From positions 29,303,684-29,367,683 of the forward strand of contig OZ035961.1 of the NCBI GenBank assembly GCA_964034945.1: a DNA stretch of 64,000 bases. The letters run 5' to 3'. This document shows, in pieces, positions 29,941-43,108 of the stretch (within the stretch, counting starts at the first letter, position 1; every line of letters begins with the position of its first letter). This stretch comes from Chrysopilus asiliformis (taxonomy: Eukaryota; Arthropoda; Insecta; Diptera; Rhagionidae). The translations under genes and the position numbers were made by a program. Under the pieces are notes generated by a model. That model had not been told where the DNA came from. It did not search any database and saw nothing but the letters and a program-made list of their open reading frames with translations.

Positions 29941-31079
29941 GGTTAAACTTTGGCGAAGGAAAATTGTATTCCTGTGACAATTTTTCACTTTACAAATGTT
30001 TAAAAAAAGGTTAAATTTCGTAAAGGATTCAACATTAAATTAACTATTAAATAACTGTGAAAATTTAAAAATTTAATTTTTCGCTATTTTATACACAGAA
30101 AAAAGGAAAAACCAATTGATAAACACCCCAAATTAAATTTATCATCTTAAAAACAATGAAACAATTTTTACTCGATGATTTATTTACGGGGTTATCTTTT
30201 TAGATTAGACGTCTTGTTCTTGAGACGTAAATCCAGTTTCAGAAATTTTAAGATGTCTATTTAGGTTGTCTAACCTTGCACGAATTTCGAAATAAATATA
30301 TTTTCTCACAATATCAGATCTTAAGCAATAACCTTGAAAAATTGTTTCTTCCTATTTTATCTCAATGAAAGCATTTAAGGATTTCAGAATTTTTGGGATT
30401 ATTTATCTGTATTGCAGAAATGCGATTAATTTTTTTCTAAATGGAATAATATTTATATTTATGGTAACTTACCTGTATATTTTTTCCAAGAACTCCTTTT
30501 GAGACAAATGTTTTCAAAATAACCTAAATTGATTCTCAAGACAGTTTTTCCCTACCAATAAAATGAATATGACAACTCAATTTATATTTTATTCAATTTT
30601 AAAAAGGGTAAAAATGGTATTACAGACTTTTGCAAAAACCGAAAACATTCTTGTAATCATTTATATAAATCCTTTTGCATATTTTCTCTTCATATTTTGT
30701 AAATACAAATTTTTCCATCGTTTTCTGTATTTTACATATTTTCTTCTTCGTTTACATCAATTTCAAAATTAGACGCTTTTGTGTGAGACATTTTTTTTTC
30801 TTTTTCTGTGGCATAATGCAATTTATGTGGTTGAAAAGGTAAATGATTGAACAATATGCCCTTGTTACATTGGATAGTATGGATAATAAGTTTGTTTTTA
30901 AGTTTAGTTGCTTTAGAAGAAGTTTTTTTTTCTAAAATGTGAGATAACATATTACAAATTTTGTTTTGTTTTAGTCTTATTTGGGACTAGCTTGCATACC
31001 CGTTGTTGCCGGGTTAAGTTTTTTGTATTAAGTTTTAGAATACGAAGAAAACCGGACAGAACTTAAAAACTTTTGAGAA
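29941..31079. other. AT-rich sequence, nothing recognised
   Basis: Short frames near 30563-30950 overlap on both strands and show no domain. Confidence 0.4.
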
Positions 31080-31290
31080 AAATCTTGTCTTTGCAGGATT
31101 CTCCGTTGCGAATTAGTCTAACACCAGATTCGTGATCAGAGACCCCGAAAACCCCCTAATGCCATTTTTCCCCGGAAAAAAATGGGGAAAAGGATATTTG
31201 CGTTATCCTTACCGGACCTTCGGTTTCGAGTTTTGAAAATCTGACACCGGATTCGTGATCAGCGACCCCGAAAACCCCCGAGTTTTTTTC
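31080..31290 (+). repeat. Family C repeat fragment, copy 3
   Basis: Two units with ATTCGTGATCAG-GACCCCGAAAACCCCC (31128-31155 and 31251-31278, spacing about 123 bp) and GCGTTATCCTTACCGGACCT between them. The unit length matches family C block 2. Confidence 0.6.
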
Positions 31291-31516
31291 AGCCTCCTAT
31301 TGAGCAGGATTCATGGCGTAAATCACGGTTTAAAAACACCCAAACCTCCTTTACCTCCCGTTTACACCCTTAGCGGTAAAATTTCGGAAAACCCCGCCTT
31401 AGTGAGCGCCTACGTGGTGGTTGGGACATACTGTGAAAGTTTCAAGTTTCTAGCTTCAGGGGTTTGGGCTGGGCGTTGATGAGTCAGTCATTCAGGTTAA
31501 ACGATTCTATATATAT

Positions 31517-31570
31517 ATAATTGTACGAATTTTTTCATTGAATATGTCTTGAAAAAATTCGTACAATTAT
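31517..31570. repeat. Perfect hairpin, 21-bp arms and 12-nt loop
   Basis: Left arm 31517-31537 (ATAATTGTACGAATTTTTTC then A) is the exact complement of 31550-31570. It lies in a short (AT)n stretch. It could be a fold-back relic or a transcribed hairpin. Confidence 0.75.
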
Positions 31571-33095
31571 CATAAATGCTGTCAGACGACTCGAGAAATT
31601 TTGTTCTATGCGAATAATAACATTGTGATTTGTTATCAGCATGTTTTTAAAGGAAAATATTAAGAAATCACGGCTGAATAAATACGCCGCAGGTGATTTT
31701 TTTTTCTTTTTGAAGGGGAAGTTTTTCGAACAAAAGTAAAACTTACTTGATAGATTCTAGATTGGCTCATAACTAATTAGTTTGAAGGTAGTCTTAGAAA
31801 GCCTCTCGAGCGCCAGCGCTAGTTGCCTATTCCTGCTCTATTTATATGCTTACTAAGATCAATAAACTTGTGCAGTTCTATTAAATAAAATACTTGGATA
31901 AAAAACTTTTTTACCTTGAAAAGGCCTCTGAAGATGAACTAAAACAAAGCTCAAACAGTCTTGTTGGAAGATCATAGAAAATAATTGTTTCTATTTCCAC
32001 AGATTTAGCAGCTCTGAGCCTGCGAAATAAATATTCCATTAATCGACATCTTGTAAAAATTTTCTGACATACCTGTTTAAATTACATTTGAGTCCTATGT
32101 GTCTTTGATTTGGATCGTACTGTAAATTAACAAAAAGGACTCATAAAAAAACTCTGTTTATAGAAGTTATCTTTACTGGCGATGAAAAACAAGAAAACCA
32201 TTCTCGCTAAATATCAATCAAGCAGTAGACCTATAAAACTATAGGTGCAGGCAGTGGAGAAAGACCTGTAAGAAAATCTCTATCCGAAAGGACCATCAGA
32301 GCTGAAATTGACAAGCCATTGTTTTGTCTAGCAACATATTCTATAGGTATAGCTCATTTTTTTAATGCTGTCATGTTTGCTAGCCCTTTTCACTTTTTTG
32401 TTCAGAAATAGGGCTTCGGTTTTTTACTTACCGGAAAAATTGTGCCGAGGAGTCCCAAATTTCTTACATCTTAAAGTCAAATATGTTCAAGTTTTTAGTT
32501 AACTCCCCGCATTTACTTTAACTAATGGCTTAAAAGCAACAATGCGTAGCATTATCATGTACAATGACATTTATATCAATATAGGTATATAGCTACTGAG
32601 GGAAAAATTACAACACCCTTGAGAAAAATTACAATAAAGAGAAATGTGTTTCACATCTTTGATCGTAACGAGAAGAAAACGATATATAAAATAGAATCGA
32701 AGACGAGGCAAGAAATTCTCTGGTAAATGTTATTCATCAAATGAAATTGAATATCTTTAGGTGGAACCTATTTTCAATACCTCACAGACACATGCTGCCC
32801 AAATTGGCTCTAAATCAATTGAATTACTGTATTTTACCTCGTCCATATGTACGGCCTATCGTGATATGTAACTATAGATCTTGTCCATTCTATTTACAAA
32901 AGAATTTTCGGGAGAATAATTCAATAGCAAAACACTACAATTTTTATACTAAAGTATTTTTTTCTTCCTTATAGAAGATAAAAAAAATTGAGAGTAAAAA
33001 TTAACAAACCCCACGGAAAGCATATGGGAACCGTTCAACGAAAATTGCATCCTGCAGTCCCATATTTATGGAAAAAACGGCATAGTGGCCAAATA
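31571..33095. other. AT-rich sequence, nothing recognised
   Basis: No supported gene or repeat with definable ends. Confidence 0.4.
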
Positions 33096-33367
33096 CACTC
33101 AGAAAAATGGAGGCTAACTCGACGACCTACATACGGCGTAATTGGCCTCGGGCAGGCGCGCGTTCGCCAGCATGTGGGCAAGTAAAACTGAGTTGACCTG
33201 TAGTCGGAGAAATTCTGAAATTAAGCCACCAGCAGGTGAAGTAGGGCATTGGGAGCTGCACGAGTTGACCTTAGATAGGTTAACTCTGACCGCTAGCTGG
33301 CTTACAGACACCTCTGTAAGGTCAGAGTTAACCTGACAAAAAGTTGACCTGGACATTTTTCTGAGTG
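33096..33367 (-). mobile_element. Mariner-type MITE, copy 2 (TIR CACTCAGAAAAATG)
   Basis: Same perfect ends as 3429-3712 and again TA on both sides (33094-33095, 33368-33369). The internal sequence is the reverse complement of copy 1. An extra inverted pair, GGTTAACTCTGACC and GGTCAGAGTTAACC, lies near the right end. The insertion splits a sequence related to the centre of the piggyBac element (33000-33095 and 33370-33480, 'ACATTCCAAC' phrases). Confidence 0.85.
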
Positions 33368-33487
33368 TATGGGAGTCATTCCCATAAAAAAGTTGTGATT
33401 GTTCCCAAATTTTTTAGGACACATTCCAACAAAAAAATTGACATGTTACGAAAAAAATTGGAGAACATTCCCTAACTGTGACATTTA

Positions 33488-34185
33488 AAAAAACATAAAA
33501 GCTACAATAGCCAGGGTAAAATCGTCAAGTACTTTATATCAGGGCAGTTACGAAATTGTTACATATAAAAAAAAAATCCATTTGTATGGGAGAGGGAGGA
33601 ACGTTTGGTGTGATGGGTTTGGATGTATGGAACGGTTATGTAAAATTATATTCTAAACACATTTCGTCGTTATAAATTTTTCGATACTAAGCACCGCTTT
33701 CGAGAAAATAGAAAAAAATATTACACCTGCAACCGGAAGGAGTCATCCAACTAGATTTTGATGTACAGATAAGTTATGCAAAATCATATTCTGAACACAT
33801 TTTACCTTCATAAATCTGATGTACAGAAATCTTTCAATACAACTCACCATTTTCGAGAAAATTGTAAAACAAAACTGGTTCAGTTATAAGGGGAGGAGGG
33901 AAGGAATGATCCGATTTTGCCCGTTCAAGAATTTACCATTGCCATTTACAAGAAACGCATCTTATAAAAAATTTCAAGTCTCTAGCTCAATCCTTCAAAA
34001 GTTGTGGTGTTCACGGACAGACAAACAAACAGACGGACAGACAAACAAACAGACGGACAGACAGACGCACGGACATGCGGAAATCAAAATCTTTTGTCGT
34101 CCCAAAGACCCTGGTGTAGTTCATTTTTGTGTTCAATGATTGGCTCGATGCGTTACAAATGGTATACTATATCATAGTATAAAAA
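33488..34185 (+). repeat. Family B repeat, copy 3
   Basis: Head AAACATAAAAGCTACAATAG, internal ATTCTAAACACATTTCGTCG, TTTCAAGTCTCTAGCTCAAT, a GACR tract (34014-34072) and the tail CCCTGGTGTAGTTCATTTTT. The 106-codon frame over its right half is a repeat product. Confidence 0.7.
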
Positions 34186-35416
34186 TACTTTCTGTAATTC
34201 GTAATAAGACTTTGATGTGATGGGTGTTCGACATCAACCTATTGCAATGGGAAGTTAATAACAAAGTCATTATCATATATCTAAATGCGGTTGAAAGTGC
34301 TTGCTATCAAATGATACTTGGCCACATTTTTGGAAAATAATGCATCGGGTAGGATGCGGTTTAGTGATCGAGAGCCGAACATTTTGTCTGTGGGACTTAT
34401 TCCTTTAAAAAACATCAATTTCACACTCTATGACATTTGTCGCTTTGTGGCTGTTCTGTTGCACAGTTGAGCGAATATTTCGGCCACAAGCCGCAGTGAA
34501 AGATACGGTGGAAGTTACGCCTGAGTGACCAGAACTTTGTACCACTATCAGGACGACTATCAATAAAATTGTAGCAGGGAAAAAACGTTTATAGACGGAC
34601 TCCATGTATAACTTACTCAAAGGACACTAACTAAACCAATGAAATTCATCGTCAGCATCACATATAAAAGATGAATAACGCAAAGAATCCTTTGTGGTCG
34701 ATTCTGATGTAGTGCCAACATCGAATTGTTTTAGTTTCTGACAAAACACTTGAATCAATACCAAACTGACTCTAAACGTTTTTCAAGTTTATTTATCGTT
34801 TTTTTACACCTATTCCATTGAATTTTTAATTTCACTTCAAAGTTATCGTTTCAATAATACAGAAAGTGGACATAGAAAATGTCCTAATGCTCAGCGGTTG
34901 GTGGTGTAAAGAAAAATCGTGAATGTTTAAAAGTGTGGCTCAAAAATTATTGTATATAATCAAAGAGAAAAACAATTTTGAAGATTTTTTTTTGTTTGAC
35001 CCATACTGAGCTGTGCCAAAAATCAATGGAACTTTTTAAAAAAAGATTTTTTTTTTCGAAAATGGGACTTATTGATAGAACTTGATTTTCACCAATTCTC
35101 AGAATTTTGCAATTGAGAGTTTCCCGGAAAATTTATTGTGAACACTTTTATTGTTAATTTTAGCATGGGTTTTTAACGAAAGAAAATTTTTCACATGTGC
35201 ATAATGAATATCAATTAAATATCATAATGTCCGCACAAACTTATGTCACACGTTTAGGATGTAAGGAGGAGGTGGGGCGGCGGTTCTCGTAAAAACTTAA
35301 GCTCGGTTCTTGAATGGGTAAAATCAAAATAGATTTTTACAATTTTCTCTAAAACGGTGAGTCGTTTTCATTCGACAACACTGATTCGCGAACATTTTGG
35401 AACGACGGTCGCTTGG
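34186..35416. other. AT-rich sequence left of the 8-bp array, nothing recognised
   Basis: Contains a 71-codon minus-strand frame (34405-34620) without any recognisable domain. Confidence 0.4.
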
Positions 35417-38400
35417 TTATCCTGATACCCTGATACCCTGATACCCTGATACCCTGATACCCTGATACCCTGATACCCTGATACCCTGATACCCTGATAC
35501 CCTGATACCCTGTTACCCTGATACCCTGATACCCTGATACCCTGATACCCTGACACCCTGATACCCTGATACCCTGATACCCTGTTACCCTGATACCCTG
35601 ATACCCTGATACCCTGATACCCTGATACCCTGATACCCTGATACCCTGATACCCTGTTACCCTGATACCCTGATACCCTGATACCCTGATACCCTGATAC
35701 CCTGATACCCTGATACCCTGATACCCTGATACCCTGATACCCTGATACCCTGTTACCCTGATACCCTGATACCCTGATACCCTGATACCCTGACACCCTG
35801 ATACCCTGATACCCTGATACCCTGTTACCCTGATACCCTGATACCCTGACACCCTGACACCCTGATACCCTGATACCCTGATACCCTGTTACCCTGATAC
35901 CCTGATACCCTGACACCCTGACACCCTGATACCCTGATACCCTGATACCCTGTTACCCTGATACCCTGATACCCTGATACCCTGATACCCTGACACCCTG
36001 ACACCCTGATACCCTGATACCCTGATACCCTGTTACCCTGATACCCTGATACCCTGTTACCCTGATACCCTGATACCCTGATACCCTGATACCCTGATAC
36101 CCTGATACCCTGATACCCTGATACCCTGATACCCTGATACCCTGATACCCTGATACCCTGATACCCTGATACCCTGATACCCTGATACCCTGATACCCTG
36201 ATACCCTGATACCCTGTTACCCTGATACCCTGATACCCTGATACCCTGATACCCTGACACCCTGATACCCTGATACCCTGATACCCTGTTACCCTGATAC
36301 CCTGATACCCTGATACCCTGATACCCTGATACCCTGATACCCTGATACCCTGTTACCCTGATACCCTGATACCCTGATACCCTGATACCCTGATACCCTG
36401 ATACCCTGATACCCTGATACCCTGATACCCTGATACCCTGTTACCCTGATACCCTGATACCCTGATACCCTGATACCCTGATACCCTGACACCCTGATAC
36501 CCTGATACCCTGATACCCTGTTACCCTGATACCCTGATACCCTGACACCCTGACACCCTGATACCCTGATACCCTGATACCCTGTTACCCTGATACCCTG
36601 ATACCCTGACACCCTGACACCCTGATACCCTGATACCCTGATACCCTGTTACCCTGATACCCTGATACCCTGATACCCTGATACCCTGATACCCTGATAC
36701 CCTGATACCCTGATACCCTGATACCCTGATACCCTGATACCCTGATACCCTGACACCCTGACACCCTGATACCCTGATACCCTGATACCCTGACACCCTG
36801 ACACCCTGATACCCTGATACCCTGATACCCTGATACCCTGATACCCTGATACCCTGATACCCTGTTACCCTGATACCCTGATACCCTGATACCCTGATAC
36901 CCTGATACCCTGATACCCTGATACCCTGTTACCCTGATACCCTGATACCCTGATACCCTGATACCCTGTTACCCTGATACCCTGATACCCTGATACCCTG
37001 TTACCCTGATACCCTGATACCCTGATACCCTGATACCCTGATACCCTGATACCCTGATACCCTGATACCCTGATACCCTGATACCCTGATACCTTGATAC
37101 CCTGATACCCTGATACCCTGATACCCTGATACCCTGACACCCTGACACCCTGATACCCTGATACCCTGATACCCTGTTACCCTGATACCCTGATACCCTG
37201 ATACCCTGATACCCTGATACCCTGATACCCTGTTACCCTGATACCCTGATACCCTGATACCCTGATACCCTGATACCCTGATACCCTGATACCCTGATAC
37301 CCTGATACCCTGTTACCCTGATACCCTGATACCCTGATACCCTGATACCCTGATACCCTGATACCCTGATACCCTGATACCCTGATACCCTGATACCCTG
37401 ATACCCTGATACCCTGATACCCTGATACCCTGATACCCTGATACCCTGTTACCCTGATACCCTGATACCCTGATACCCTGATACCCTGTTACCCTGATAC
37501 CCTGATACCCTGATACCCTGTTACCCTGATACCCTGATACCCTGATACCCTGATACCCTGATACCCTGATACCCTGATACCCTGATACCCTGATACCCTG
37601 TTACCCTGATACCCTGATACCCTGATACCCTGATACCCTGTTACCCTGATACCCTGATACCCTGATACCCTGTTACCCTGATACCCTGATACCCTGATAC
37701 CCTGATACCCTGATACCCTGATACCCTGATACCCTGATACCCTGATACCCTGATACCCTGATACCCTGATACCCTGATACCCTGTTACCCTGATACCCTG
37801 ATACCCTGATACCCTGATACCCTGTTACCCTGATACCCTGATACCCTGACACCCTGACACCCTGATACCCTGATACCCTGATACCCTGTTACCCTGATAC
37901 CCTGATACCCTGATACCCTGATACCCTGATACCCTGATACCCTGTTACCCTGATACCCTGATACCCTGATACCCTGATACCCTGATACCCTGATACCCTG
38001 TTACCCTGATACCCTGATACCCTGATACCCTGATACCCTGATACCCTGATACCCTGATACCCTGACACCCTGACACCCTGATACCCTGATACCCTGATAC
38101 CCTGTTACCCTGATACCCTGATACCCTGATACCCTGATACCCTGATACCCTGATACCCTGATACCCTGATACCCTGTTACCCTGATACCCTGATACCCTG
38201 ATACCCTGATACCCTGATACCCTGATACCCTGATACCCTGTTACCCTGATACCCTGATACCCTGATACCCTGATACCCTGTTACCCTGATACCCTGATAC
38301 CCTGATACCCTGTTACCCTGATACCCTGATACCCTGATACCCTGATACCCTGATACCCTGATACCCTGATACCCTGATACCCTGATACCCTGACACCCTG

Positions 38401-38456
38401 ACACCCTGACACCCTGACACCCTGATACCCTGATACCCTGACATTCTGACACCCTG
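35417..38456. repeat. 3040-bp array of 380 units of an 8-bp repeat (ATACCCTG)
   Basis: It runs from a degenerate unit TTATCCTG (35417) to ACATTCTG, ACACCCTG (38441-38456). The length is exactly 380 x 8, and the 8-bp register is the same at both ends. Variation is almost all point change at unit positions 1 or 2 (TTACCCTG, ACACCCTG), with a rare ATACCTTG near 37090. On the minus strand the basic unit CAGGGTAT has no stop in any frame and translates to an octapeptide GYQGIRVS. The TTACCCTG variant makes a stop in one frame only. Frames of up to 182 codons result; lacking start context, unique sequence and splice sites, they are not called as genes. Confidence 0.95.
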
Positions 38457-38523
38457 ATGATCGGGATGATCGGGATGATCGGGATGGTTTGGGGTGGTTC
38501 GGGATGAATCGGGATGGATCGGG
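38457..38523. repeat. Short 9-bp tandem flanking the array
   Basis: Three perfect ATGATCGGG units (38457-38483) decay into ATGGTTTGG / GGTGGTTCGGG / ATGAATCGGG / ATGGATCGGG. This second tandem begins at the very base where the 8-bp array ends. Confidence 0.75.
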
Positions 38524-38541
38524 CCGGATTTGTGTCTAAAG

Positions 38542-38597
38542 CTTTTGGCTCAATATCGAAAATACTTACAACTTTTGGCTCAATATCGAAAATACTT
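38542..38597. repeat. 30-bp direct duplication
   Basis: A 26-bp sequence starting CTTTTGGCTCAATATCGAAA occurs at 38542-38567 and again at 38572-38597. Confidence 0.8.
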
Positions 38598-41244
38598 GGA
38601 TTCACTTCACAAAACCTAACTATTTCACAAATCATGTACAAAATTTCACGGTAATTTAGGCAAACATACATTAACTACACTTCATACGTGTAAGTTTATA
38701 CGATTGAAAGAGGAACGAAATAGGTGCGATATCCGCAGTAAATTTTAACTCTTAATAAGTCTTAAATGTGCAAACAAACTGAGGCGCTTCTTAAAATTAA
38801 GTATTGTTACGGAAGTAGACAAACGTAACTTTATTTATTTCCCGGGAGTGACATATTCAACGTAAATTTACATATTAACCTATGTTCCTCATTATGCCAA
38901 CTTAAAGAGGAAACAGAAGGGAAAACTTTACTATAATGTCACTATATTTATACTCGTATTTGCAAATATTATATCTCGTGAATAGAAAAGAGGCCCCTCA
39001 TACCCATATGTTAAACGAATAGAATATTACCGTACGGAATTTACCTATTTGTGCAACTTGAAATGCTTTTAGATATTTCTTGGTTAAGAAACACAAAATA
39101 TATTTGAATGAGATATATATAGGAGTTAAGTATGAGTATTTACCTCTAAGTTCTTCTCACCCTTAACGTCCTTTTCTCTTAACGTTCACATTCTGAAACA
39201 GACAGGAAAATATTTTTGAATACATCCACCTCAATAACAGATGCTGTGAGGCAAAATGTAAAGTTTTATGTTAATTGCGAGTATTCTTACACGGCATTCA
39301 TAAATATGTATTTTTTTTTTCTTCTATTTTCCTCGTGTCTCAATAGGATATCTATGTACATATACTGCAAAAAAAGAACAAGTGTGTCGCTGTCTCTTTG
39401 CTACACAAACGTCAGGTATGGCATAAAATTAGTTATAAAATTTCAAATTGCTCTTTTTTTTCTTTAAAAAAAATTGCCATATTTATTTATCCTCAGAGAT
39501 TTCTAGCCATATATGCATTTCGAACAAATGTGCATTGAATGAAATGTAAATACTCTGAAGCTCTTAAATGCATTGCAATAAGTTGTTCGTTTTTAATAAA
39601 AATTGTGGAAAATTAAATTACTATCACGAGGGTTTGTTTGCCAGAATAAAAAAAGTATTATAGAACAAAAAAAAATGTCTTACGAAAGTGAATATTATTG
39701 GAAGGGTTCCTTAAAAACATATAAATTTAACCAAAAGTCAACAAAAAAGGAAGTTCGCCCAAAAATTTACTTTCACTCTGATGTTCTTTCCTCAAAATTT
39801 ATTATTAAAAATTTTCTTGATGAATTTTACAAAAGCTAAACTTATTTAAACTGATTAAAAATATTTTTTCTTATTAAAATATTGATTGCTTTCGAAATGT
39901 ACAAATATTTACATACATATTTGTAAGCCATCTTAAGGTCCTTGAAGTGTATCACATAGAAAGTAAAATAACTTTACGGGTCCATATGATACTAGACACT
40001 GATAAATTATCATCTTATAAAAAAAATTGCTGAAAGACGATTTTCCAAAACCCAACGAAAATAAAGTAAAACACAAAACTTATGGTTATAACAAAACACC
40101 AACAAATCCCAGGCGAAAATCCCTTGATAGGTATCACACCGAATAAAATTCATCTTGTCACCCTTTATCCACTTTAAAATAACTTTTATAGTTACGAATA
40201 GCCATAGGTTTTCAACCTCTGATAAATTGTGTTTCGTATCACTGAACGTAAAAAAAAGTTAAATCCCTTTAAAAAAGATTTAAAAGATATTCGAAAAATG
40301 CCAAAAGAATAGACACCAAATTCCAATTTGATTTATGTGGTTAAATTGCTGTTTTGTTTTTATTTTTCTTTTGTCTTTGCTATAATAAAAATATAGACAA
40401 TACAGAAATAAGGATATTTTCTCATATATTCGTATTACGATTTGATTAACGTAATTTTCTCCTTTGTAAATTGAGAAAAATCACTGACCATAGAAGATTT
40501 TTTTCATTTCCCATCAGAATATTGTTTTTATAAATGGTAACTCCAGCAATATTCAAGTGTCTTTTAAAACTCAATTTAGTTGACATAAGAAGAGTCCGAA
40601 ATGGTTTTGTATTTCTTAAAAGATCCAAGGAAGACAGCGTTTGTTGCTAAGCAAAAGTTCAACCTTAGAGTTTTCTCGTTAATATAATGAAAATATCTCT
40701 TTTGGGTGAGATAATTTCATGAAATTTAATTTTAGGCTTAAAGGTGTGTAATGTCGTTACCAGGTATCAAAAGGCAATCACGAGACAAGGAAAGGAATTT
40801 AGAAAATACAAAAAACGTGAATACCTTTGTGTGTATATAGAATGTCGGAAGTGAAAGTACTCCCTAAAGATCACCATAAGAAATAGTTATTAATTGGAAA
40901 TTTAAAAGGCCCAACGATGCGTTAAATGGGATGCGACCACTTATTTAAGCTCATCGAAAGGACACAAAAGAGATTGTGTCCTAAGTTGAAAATATTCTAA
41001 ATAAATACAAATAAATAAAAGTATATATTTTTGTATGTATAGAATATAAAATTCCATTTAAGGGCAAATTAAATGAATGGCGAACAGTTGTTTATAACTG
41101 AGGCTTTATTGTGCGATTAATTAAGGTGTGACAATGCCAAAATATACCTGCGTTAGAAATCGGAATATTTAAGTTAGCAAATTGAAAATATTCACCACTT
41201 CATATTATGTACTCGTATATTCTTATTTTTTGATTGCAAGGAGG
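38598..41244. other. AT-rich sequence, nothing recognised
   Basis: Frames of up to 83 codons (39216-39467, 39603-39839) show no domains. No repeat with definable ends. Confidence 0.4.
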
Positions 41245-41700
41245 TGCTGTTCATAAAATATGCCACGTACAATTTGGGGCTTTCGAACCCTCCCCCTTCC
41301 TCCCATTATTTCGCAACAGTTATTCGCGTTTTTTGTATAAAGTTCAGTGCCGCCATTTCACTGCCGCAACCCGCCGCCATATGGAAAGTGTTCCATATTT
41401 TATGGGTAGCTCCTGAGTTAAAAATTAAAATCACAATTTCAGTTGAAAAAAAATTTCAGACGCCAAAAAAGCCTTAAAAATATTTAAAAAAAATTAAAAA
41501 AAACTTTGCATAAAAATATATTTGAAAATTGTAGTGATCTCCAATTTGTCTATAAACCACACAAAAAATTAGCATCAAAATCATGTCTAGAACGTCGGAG
41601 ATTGATTCGGCCTGTTTTCTAGGAAAAACGGGTAATTGGCATTTCTCTTAAAACAGTAGTACAAGAAGCTGTTCACAAAATACGTCACGCTAATTTTCGA
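41245..41700. repeat. Repeat with two GCTGTTCAYAAAATAYGYCACG motifs
   Basis: Related sequences GCTGTTCATAAAATATGCCA (about 41248) and GCTGTTCACAAAATACGTCA (about 41670) lie in direct orientation. The first is followed by TTTCGAACCCTCCCCCTTCC. The pattern looks like part of an insect DNA repeat, but the borders are not clear. Confidence 0.35.
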
Positions 41701-41710
41701 AATCCAATGT

Positions 41711-42014
41711 GCTTACATTTGTGGCTTAAATAAGCCAATCCTGTTTGTATATGCTACACAAGTTTACATGGGTGTGTGTGGACTCAAACCATTGAAATTG
41801 CTGCTGCTCATATTATTCCCAAGATCTTTACCTGCTGACGGTCAGAACGAAAATGATTTCTGCCTACTACTTTTCCCAAACCAGTTCACACGCTTTGCAT
41901 GTATACAGATTGTCAATAAGCCATGATTTCGAGTGGCAACTTTTCCCTCCTCAGTCGTTTCTCCCAAAAATCGGCTTAAGTAAGCCCGAAAGTTGCCGTG
42001 TGTAATATCGCGCT
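41711..42014. mobile_element. Repeat I, copy 2
   Basis: Near-identical to 17346-17656 over its length, ending GTTGCCGTGTGTAATATCGC and starting near TTACATTTGTGGCTTAAATA. The left border differs slightly from copy 1, so the exact ends are uncertain. Confidence 0.65.
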
Positions 42015-43108
42015 TAGGTTTATAAGTTTTCACTATACCTTAGAATATCTAATCTCTTATCACATAATTATGAAGTCAATTAAGAATAATTATGAAGAAG
42101 AAGTTCAAATTTAAATATATGTATATTCACAATCTTCCCCATTGCAATACTCTTCTAAAAATAATAAAAATACCCTCCTATATTATTTCATTGCGAAAGA
42201 GCCCGCATTTTTTCTGATTCTCAGATCAGATTTTCTTCAAATTTACGAGTCCCTTTAATGTTTCTTTCTTTGTTATAACAACTCTCTATTTGTGAATATA
42301 AAAAATCTAACACATACCATGCAGACGAACGTGTATCATTTTTATGTAGATGCGTGTGTGTAAATGAACATTGAGCAATGAGATAAAGATATAACATGTA
42401 AATGAGTCAATCATGACATAAACAGACAAATTTTTTATAACAAATCGATACGTTTGGATGTCCTAAATCAGGCGAATTATCTTCTTTTGCTTGGCGTTAC
42501 GAATATATCCGATTTATAGGCTTCTGCCACAACGGATCAATTGGAATATTTTTGGTCCAATTCAATCAGGCAAGAAGAAATCTTTAACACGTTTTGTCAT
42601 TGCGTGAACCATAAAGCCAGTCTCCAAATGGTAGATCTTCATGCTCAGAATTTCAAATACGGTCGGCATATGCAAATCAACGTAAGATTTCACAACCATT
42701 TTTCCCTGAGACGAATCCTTCTCCCTTTTTTTAGGCAGCCAGAAACGCACCCACCTTATGTCGAAAGATTTAATATAATGGCTATGATTCTAAAGAAAAT
42801 GTATGACACGGCTTTAGTATGGCAAAAAGACATCTTTCAGGGAGGTTTTAACAGGGAAAACGAACATAAAAGCCGAAGGAATGAAACATGAAAAATAACG
42901 ATTTTCTGCGGAAGAAGAAGTGCTCTTATTCAAATATAGGCTGTTTTTTTCGTTATAGATAAATTAATTTAAAAAATAAAGCATTCATGGAATGAATTAA
43001 TAATCTCAACATTTCATAACTTCCAACTGATACAAACACATAGTTTGTTACCCCCAGAATAAAATCTTAAGAAATTTTGTTAAATTTTACAAGAATTGTA
43101 AGTCTCTT
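42015..43108. other. AT-rich sequence; 116-codon frame without recognisable domain
   Basis: A plus-strand frame at 42541-42891 begins MEYFWSNSIRQEEIF. It matches nothing I recognise, overlaps a minus-strand frame, and has no flanking splice or poly(A) context, so it is not called as a gene. Confidence 0.35.

Noticed and set aside
35349..37140. Minus-strand open frames of 67-182 codons reading GYQGIRVS repeats as a repetitive protein gene
   Set aside because: The basic 8-bp unit has no stop on this strand in any frame, so long frames arise automatically; they break only where TTACCCTG units put a stop in that frame.
35417..38456. Similarity of CAGGGTAA / CAGGGTAT units to part of the I-SceI homing endonuclease site
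   Set aside because: Only a short core is shared; the full 18-bp site is not present, and the repeat explains the match.
42541..42891. 116-codon plus-strand frame as a small gene
   Set aside because: No domain, overlapping antisense frame, no promoter or poly(A) signals that could be supported.
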